Positions 58,292-64,000 of a stretch of 64,000 bases of DNA are shown here, one piece after another; position 1 is the first letter of the stretch, and each line of letters begins with the position of its first letter. Position numbers and translations under genes: made by a program. The notes under the pieces were generated by a model. That model worked only from the letters and a program-made list of their open reading frames with translations. It was not told the DNA's origin and searched no databases. The stretch is from Elymus sibiricus (Eukaryota; Streptophyta; Magnoliopsida; Poales; Poaceae), in NCBI GenBank assembly GCA_039707655.1, contig CM077673.1:1932001-1996000 (forward strand), written 5' to 3'.

Positions 58292-59829
58292 ATGCTATTA
58301 CTCACTAATTTTGGGTCCCGGGGCGATCCAAACGTTCGGGGAACCCCAGGGTCCGCATACGGGGACCTGGCCAAAACTCGCAGATTTGGTCCATTCTTAC
58401 CAGTTTTCTATGCTATTATTCACTGGTTTTTGGTAGTTGTGGTCGTCCGAACGTTTGGGGAAGCTCGGGATGCGGTTACGGGGACCTCGCCAAAACTAAC
58501 AGATTTTGTCTGTTCCGGCTAGTTTTCTATGCTATTACTAACTGATTTTGGGTCCCGGGGTGATATAAACGTTCGGGGAACCCCGGGGTCCGCTTACGGG
58601 GACTTCGCCAAAACTCGCAGATTTGGTCCATTCTTACCAGTTTTCTGTGCTATTATTCACTGTTTTTTGGTTGTCGTGGTCGTCCGAACGTTCGGGGAAG
58701 CCCGGGGTCCGGTTAAGGGGACCTCGCAAACACTCTAAGCTTTGGTCCATTCTTACCAGTTTTCTGTGCTATTATTCACTGTTTTTTGGTTGTCGTGGTC
58801 ATCCAAACGTTCGGGGAAGCCCGTGGACCGGTTACGGGGACCTCGCCAAAACTCGCAGATTTGGTCCATTCTTACCAGTTTTCTGTGCTATTATTCACTG
58901 TTTTTGGTTGTCGTGGTCGTCCGAACTTTCGGGGAAGCCCGTGGACCGGTTATGGGGAGCTCGCCAAAACTCGCAGATTTGGTCCATTCTTACCTGTTTT
59001 CTATGCTATTACTCACTCATTTTGGGTCCCGGGGCGATCCAAATGTTCGGGGAACCCCGGAGTCCGCTTACTGGGACCTCGCCAAAACTCGCAGATTTTG
59101 TCCATTCTGACCAGATTTCTATGCTATTATTCACTGTTATTTTGTTGTCGTGGTCGTCCGAACATTCGGGGAAGCCCGTGGACCGGTTACGGGGACCTCG
59201 CCAAACTAGCAGATTTTGCCTGTTCCGGCTAGTTTTCTATGCTACTACTCACTAATTTTGGGTCTCGGGGCGATCCAAAAGTTCGGGAAACCCCGGGGTC
59301 TGCTTACGAGCACCTCGCCAAAACTCGCAGATTTGGTTCATTCTGACCAGTTTTCTATGCTATTATTCACTGTTTTTGGTTGTCATGGTCGTCCCAACAT
59401 TTGGGGATGCCCGGGGTCCGGTTACGTGGACCTCGCCAAAACTCGCAGATTTGGTCCATTCTTACCAGTTTTCTAAGCTATTATTCACTTTTTTTGGTTG
59501 TCGTGGTCGTCCGAACGTTCGTGGAAGCCCGGGGTCCGGTTACGGGGACCTCGCAAAAACTCGAAGATTTGGTCCATTCTTACCAGTTTTCTATGCTATT
59601 ACTCACTCATTTTGGGTCCCGGGGCGATCCAAATGTTGGGGTAACCCCGGGGTCCGCTTATGGGGAGCTCGCCAAAACTCGCAGATTTTGTCCATTCTGA
59701 CCAGATTTCTATGCTATCATTCACTGTTTTTCGGTAGTCGTGGTCGTCCGAACATTCGGGGAAGCCCGGGGTGCGGTTACGGGGACCTCGCCAAAACTAG
59801 CAGAATTTGTGTGTCCCGGCTAGTTTCCT
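58292..59829 (+). repeat. HOR unit, 13-mer (1,538 bp), type II, terminal form
   Basis: 4c has ggtcatcc near 58800, shared with the unit at 61368. m1 has a private accccagggt near 58349. Confidence 0.93.
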
Positions 59830-61367
59830 ATGCTATTACTCACTAATTTTGGGTCCCGGGGCGATCCAAACGTTCGGGGAACCCCGGGGTCCGCATACGG
59901 GGACCTGGCCAAAACTCGCAGATTTGGTCCATTCTTACCAGTTTTCTATGCTATTATTCACTGGTTTTTGGTAGTTGTGGTCGTCCGAACGTTTGGGGAA
60001 GCTCGGGATGCGGTTACGGGGACCTCGCCAAAACTAACAGATTTTGTCTGTTCCGGCTAGTTTTCTATGCTATTACTAACTGATTTTGGGTCCCGGGGTG
60101 ATATAAACGTTCGGGGAACCCCGGGGTCCGCTTACGGGGACTTCGCCAAAACTCGCAGATTTGGTCCATTCTTACCAGTTTTCTGTGCTATTATTCACTG
60201 TTTTTTGGTTGTCGTGGTCGTCCGAACGTTCGGGGAAGCCCGGGGTCCGGTTAAGGGGACCTCGCAAACACTCTAAGCTTTGGTCCATTCTTACCAGTTT
60301 TCTGTGCTATTATTCACTGTTTTTTGGTTGTCGTGGTCGTCCAAACGTTCGGGGAAGCCCGTGGACCGGTTACGGGGACCTCGCCAAAACTCGCAGATTT
60401 GGTCCATTCTTACCAGTTTTCTGTGCTATTATTCACTGTTTTTGGTTGTCGTGGTCGTCCGAACTTTCGGGGAAGCCCGTGGACCGGTTATGGGGAGCTC
60501 GCCAAAACTCGCAGATTTGGTCCATTCTTACCTGTTTTCTATGCTATTACTCACTCATTTTGGGTCCCGGGGCGATCCAAATGTTCGGGGAACCCCGGAG
60601 TCCGCTTACTGGGACCTCGCCAAAACTCGCAGATTTTGTCCATTCTGACCAGATTTCTATGCTATTATTCACTGTTATTTTGTTGTCGTGGTCGTCCGAA
60701 CATTCGGGGAAGCCCGTGGACCGGTTACGGGGACCTCGCCAAACTAGCAGATTTTGCCTGTTCCGGCTAGTTTTCTATGCTACTACTCACTAATTTTGGG
60801 TCTCGGGGCGATCCAAAAGTTCGGGAAACCCCGGGGTCTGCTTACGAGCACCTCGCCAAAACTCGCAGATTTGGTTCATTCTGACCAGTTTTCTATGCTA
60901 TTATTCACTGTTTTTGGTTGTCATGGTCGTCCCAACATTTGGGGATGCCCGGGGTCCGGTTACGTGGACCTCGCCAAAACTCGCAGATTTGGTCCATTCT
61001 TACCAGTTTTCTAAGCTATTATTCACTTTTTTTGGTTGTCGTGGTCGTCCGAACGTTCGTGGAAGCCCGGGGTCCGGTTACGGGGACCTCGCAAAAACTC
61101 GAAGATTTGGTCCATTCTTACCAGTTTTCTATGCTATTACTCACTCATTTTGGGTCCCGGGGCGATCCAAATGTTGGGGTAACCCCGGGGTCCGCTTATG
61201 GGGAGCTCGCCAAAACTCGCAGATTTTGTCCATTCTGACCAGATTTCTATGCTATCATTCACTGTTTTTCGGTAGTCGTGGTCGTCCGAACATTCGGGGA
61301 AGCCCGGGGTGCGGTTACGGGGACCTCGCCAAAACTAGCAGAATTTGTGTGTCCCGGCTAGTTTCCT
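59830..61367 (+). repeat. HOR unit, 13-mer (1,538 bp), type II, terminal form
   Basis: Canonical terminal 13-mer lacking ggtcatcc. Confidence 0.93.
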
Positions 61368-62905
61368 ATGCTATTACTCACTAATTTTGGGTCCCGGGGC
61401 GATCCAAACGTTCGGGGAACCCCGGGGTCCGCATACGGGGACCTGGCCAAAACTCGCAGATTTGGTCCATTCTTACCAGTTTTCTATGCTATTATTCACT
61501 GGTTTTTGGTAGTTGTGGTCGTCCGAACGTTTGGGGAAGCTCGGGATGCGGTTACGGGGACCTCGCCAAAACTAACAGATTTTGTCTGTTCCGGCTAGTT
61601 TTCTATGCTATTACTAACTGATTTTGGGTCCCGGGGTGATATAAACGTTCGGGGAACCCCGGGGTCCGCTTACGGGGACTTCGCCAAAACTCGCAGATTT
61701 GGTCCATTCTTACCAGTTTTCTGTGCTATTATTCACTGTTTTTTGGTTGTCGTGGTCGTCCGAACGTTCGGGGAAGCCCGGGATCCGGTTAAGGGGACCT
61801 CGCAAACACTCTAAGCTTTGGTCCATTCTTACCAGTTTTCTGTGCTATTATTCACTGTTTTTTGGTTGTCGTGGTCATCCAAACGTTCGGGGAAGCCCGT
61901 GGACCGGTTACGGGGACCTCGCCAAAACTCGCAGATTTGGTCCATTCTTACCAGTTTTCTGTGCTATTATTCACTGTTTTTGGTTGTCGTGGTCGTCCGA
62001 ACTTTCGGGGAAGCCCGTGGACCGGTTATGGGGAGCTCGCCAAAACTCGCAGATTTGGTCCATTCTTACCTGTTTTCTATGCTATTACTCACTCATTTTG
62101 GGTCCCGGGGCGATCCAAATGTTCGGGGAACCCCGGAGTCCGCTTACTGGGACCTCGCCAAAACTCGCAGATTTTGTCCATTCTGACCAGATTTCTATGC
62201 TATTATTCACTGTTATTTTGTTGTCGTGGTCGTCCGAACATTCGGGGAAGCCCGTGGACCGGTTACGGGGACCTCGCCAAACTAGCAGATTTTGCCTGTT
62301 CCGGCTAGTTTTCTATGCTACTACTCACTAATTTTGGGTCTCGGGGCGATCCAAAAGTTCGGGAAACCCCGGGGTCTGCTTACGAGCACCTCGCCAAAAC
62401 TCGCAGATTTGGTTCATTCTGACCAGTTTTCTATGCTATTATTCACTGTTTTTGGTTGTCATGGTCGTCCCAACATTTGGGGATGCCCGGGGTCCGGTTA
62501 CGTGGACCTCGCCAAAACTCGCAGATTTGGTCCATTCTTACCAGTTTTCTAAGCTATTATTCACTTTTTTTGGTTGTCGTGGTCGTCCGAACGTTCGTGG
62601 AAGCCCGGGGTCCGGTTACGGGGACCTCGCAAAAACTCGAAGATTTGGTCCATTCTTACCAGTTTTCTATGCTATTACTCACTCATTTTGGGTCCCGGGG
62701 CGATCCAAATGTTGGGGTAACCCCGGGGTCCGCTTATGGGGAGCTCGCCAAAACTCGCAGATTTTGTCCATTCTGACCAGATTTCTATGCTATCATTCAC
62801 TGTTTTTCGGTAGTCGTGGTCGTCCGAACATTCGGGGAAGCCCGGGGTGCGGTTACGGGGACCTCGCCAAAACTAGCAGAATTTGTGTGTCCCGGCTAGT
62901 TTCCT
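61368..62905 (+). repeat. HOR unit, 13-mer (1,538 bp), type II, terminal form
   Basis: Shares ggtcatcc with the unit at 58292 (offset 3,076 bp). Private gggatccgg in 4a near 61783. Confidence 0.93.
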
Positions 62906-64000
62906 ATGCTATTACTCACTAATTTTGGGTCCCGGGGCGATCCAAACGTTCGGGGAACCCCGGGGTCCGCATACGGGGACCTGGCCAAAACTCGCAGATT
63001 TGGTCCATTCTTACCAGTTTTCTATGCTATTATTCACTGGTTTTTGGTAGTTGTGGTCGTCCGAACGTTTGGGGAAGCTCGGGATGCGGTTACGGGGACC
63101 TCGCCAAAACTAACAGATTTTGTCTGTTCCGGCTAGTTTTCTATGCTATTACTAACTGATTTTGGGTCCCGGGGTGATATAAACGTTCGGGGAACCCCGG
63201 GGTCCGCTTACGGGGACTTCGCCAAAACTCGCAGATTTGGTCCATTCTTACCAGTTTTCTGTGCTATTATTCACTGTTTTTTGGTTGTCGTGGTCGTCCG
63301 AACGTTCGGGGAAGCCCGGGGTCCGGTTAAGGGGACCTCGCAAACACTCTAAGCTTTGGTCCATTCTTACCAGTTTTCTGTGCTATTATTCACTGTTTTT
63401 TGGTTGTCGTGGTCGTCCAAACGTTCGGGGAAGCCCGTGGACCGGTTACGGGGACCTCGCCAAAACTCGCAGATTTGGTCCATTCTTACCAGTTTTCTGT
63501 GCTATTATTCACTGTTTTTGGTTGTCGTGGTCGTCCGAACTTTCGGGGAAGCCCGTGGACCGGTTATGGGGAGCTCGCCAAAACTCGCAGATTTGGTCCA
63601 TTCTTACCTGTTTTCTATGCTATTACTCACTCATTTTGGGTCCCGGGGCGATCCAAATGTTCGGGGAACCCCGGAGTCCGCTTACTGGGACCTCGCCAAA
63701 ACTCGCAGATTTTGTCCATTCTGACCAGATTTCTATGCTATTATTCACTGTTATTTTGTTGTCGTGGTCGTCCGAACATTCGGGGAAGCCCGTGGACCGG
63801 TTACGGGGACCTCGCCAAACTAGCAGATTTTGCCTGTTCCGGCTAGTTTTCTATGCTACTACTCACTAATTTTGGGTCTCGGGGCGATCCAAAAGTTCGG
63901 GAAACCCCGGGGTCTGCTTACGAGCACCTCGCCAAAACTCGCAGATTTGGTTCATTCTGACCAGTTTTCTATGCTATTATTCACTGTTTTTGGTTGTCAT
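62906..64000 (+). repeat. HOR unit, 13-mer, cut by the right window edge
   Basis: m1, m2, m3, 4a, 4c, 4d, m5, m6 and m7 complete, then the first 30 bases of m8 (from 63971). 1,095 of 1,538 bp are present, so the array continues to the right. Confidence 0.94.

Larger units (their letters stand above)
1..64000 (+). repeat. Continuous tandem satellite array, ~118-bp monomer
   Basis: The window is filled edge to edge by 117-119 bp monomers, located by the recurring atgctatta/gtgctatta/aagctatta start. I count 540 complete monomers plus a partial one at each edge. All are in the same orientation, with no inversion, insertion or unique stretch. Monomers fall into two families, A and B, that mostly alternate and are organised into higher-order units. 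This is the signature of eukaryotic centromeric or heterochromatic satellite. The monomer matches no satellite family I can name. Long open frames exist in several frames but are repeat by-products. Confidence 0.98.
29773..64000 (+). repeat. Type II HOR domain (13-mer and 14-mer units)
   Basis: The m1 landmarks are now 1,538, 1,656 or 1,657 bp apart, with interspersed 1,186-bp and 474-bp units. Compared with type I, the single m4 is replaced by a run of three or four B monomers, so the order is A B A B B B (B) A B A B B A B. Diagnostic variants are m2 ending ccggctag, m7 with tctcggggcg and gcttacgagc, m6 with cgccaaactagc (one base shorter) and m8 with ttgtcatggtcg. Confidence 0.95.

Noticed and set aside
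1..64000. CRISPR array
   Set aside because: No alternation of a short fixed repeat with unique spacers. Whole 118-bp monomers are related throughout.
1..64000. Tandem-repeat surface protein or adhesin gene
   Set aside because: Monomer lengths of 117, 118 and 119 bp are mixed, so no single frame is kept through a unit, and stops recur every 1.2-1.5 kb.
1..64000. rDNA intergenic spacer or other gene-associated tandem repeat
   Set aside because: No rRNA, tRNA, snRNA or histone sequence occurs in 64 kb, and no unique segment separates repeat blocks.

Overview
The whole 64-kb window is satellite DNA. It is one unbroken head-to-tail array of about 540 complete monomers of 117-119 bp, all in the same orientation. 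I see no gene, RNA gene, transposon or unique sequence. There is no bacterial-type organisation: no promoter/RBS/terminator architecture and no operons. The pattern (short monomer, higher-order repeat (HOR) units of 10-14 monomers, near-identical neighbouring units, unequal-crossover products) is that of eukaryotic centromeric or other heterochromatic satellite arrays. I cannot name the species. Many unit-to-unit differences are CG to TG or CA changes, which suggests a genome that methylates CpG (inference).

Two monomer families make up the array. Family A (for example 2096-2213) has a left half reading tttgggtcccggggcgatcc. Family B (for example 3042-3159) has ggttgtcgtggtcgtccg there. Both then share a cgttcgggga box, a cggttacgggg/gcttacgggg element, and a right half with gccaaaactcgcagattt and ccattcttaccagttttct. 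A and B mostly alternate, so the base unit is a ~237-bp dimer. Because 237 is a multiple of three and stop codons are sparse, long open frames (65-465 codons) recur in several frames. They are by-products of the repeat, not genes.

Layout. (1) 1-29416, type I domain: an 11-monomer HOR of 1,301 bp, order A B A B A B A B B A B (called m1 to m11 here). Variants are a 17-mer (2,010 bp), two 10-mers (1,183 bp), a 12-mer (1,419 bp) and a 5-mer (591 bp). Two HOR haplotypes roughly alternate, and a 3,785-bp three-unit block is tandemly duplicated. (2) 29417-29772, transition. (3) 29773-42084, type II domain with third-order structure: 13-mer (1,538 bp), 14-mer (1,657 bp) and 10-mer (1,186 bp) units form a 4,381-bp super-repeat present twice, then a truncated third copy containing a 4-mer remnant. 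(4) 42085-47054, three 14-mers. (5) 47055-53678, four practically identical 1,656-bp 14-mers of a different make-up. (6) 53679-64000, a homogeneous run of 13-mers (1,538 bp), the last cut by the window edge.

The parts work together only as a repeat. The order of variants records successive rounds of unequal exchange, local amplification and conversion. Almost every monomer carries a short motif matching the CENP-B box core at 8 of 9 fixed positions, and many B monomers carry a 12-bp palindrome overlapping it. These are the best candidates for a protein-binding role, but binding is not shown by sequence alone.
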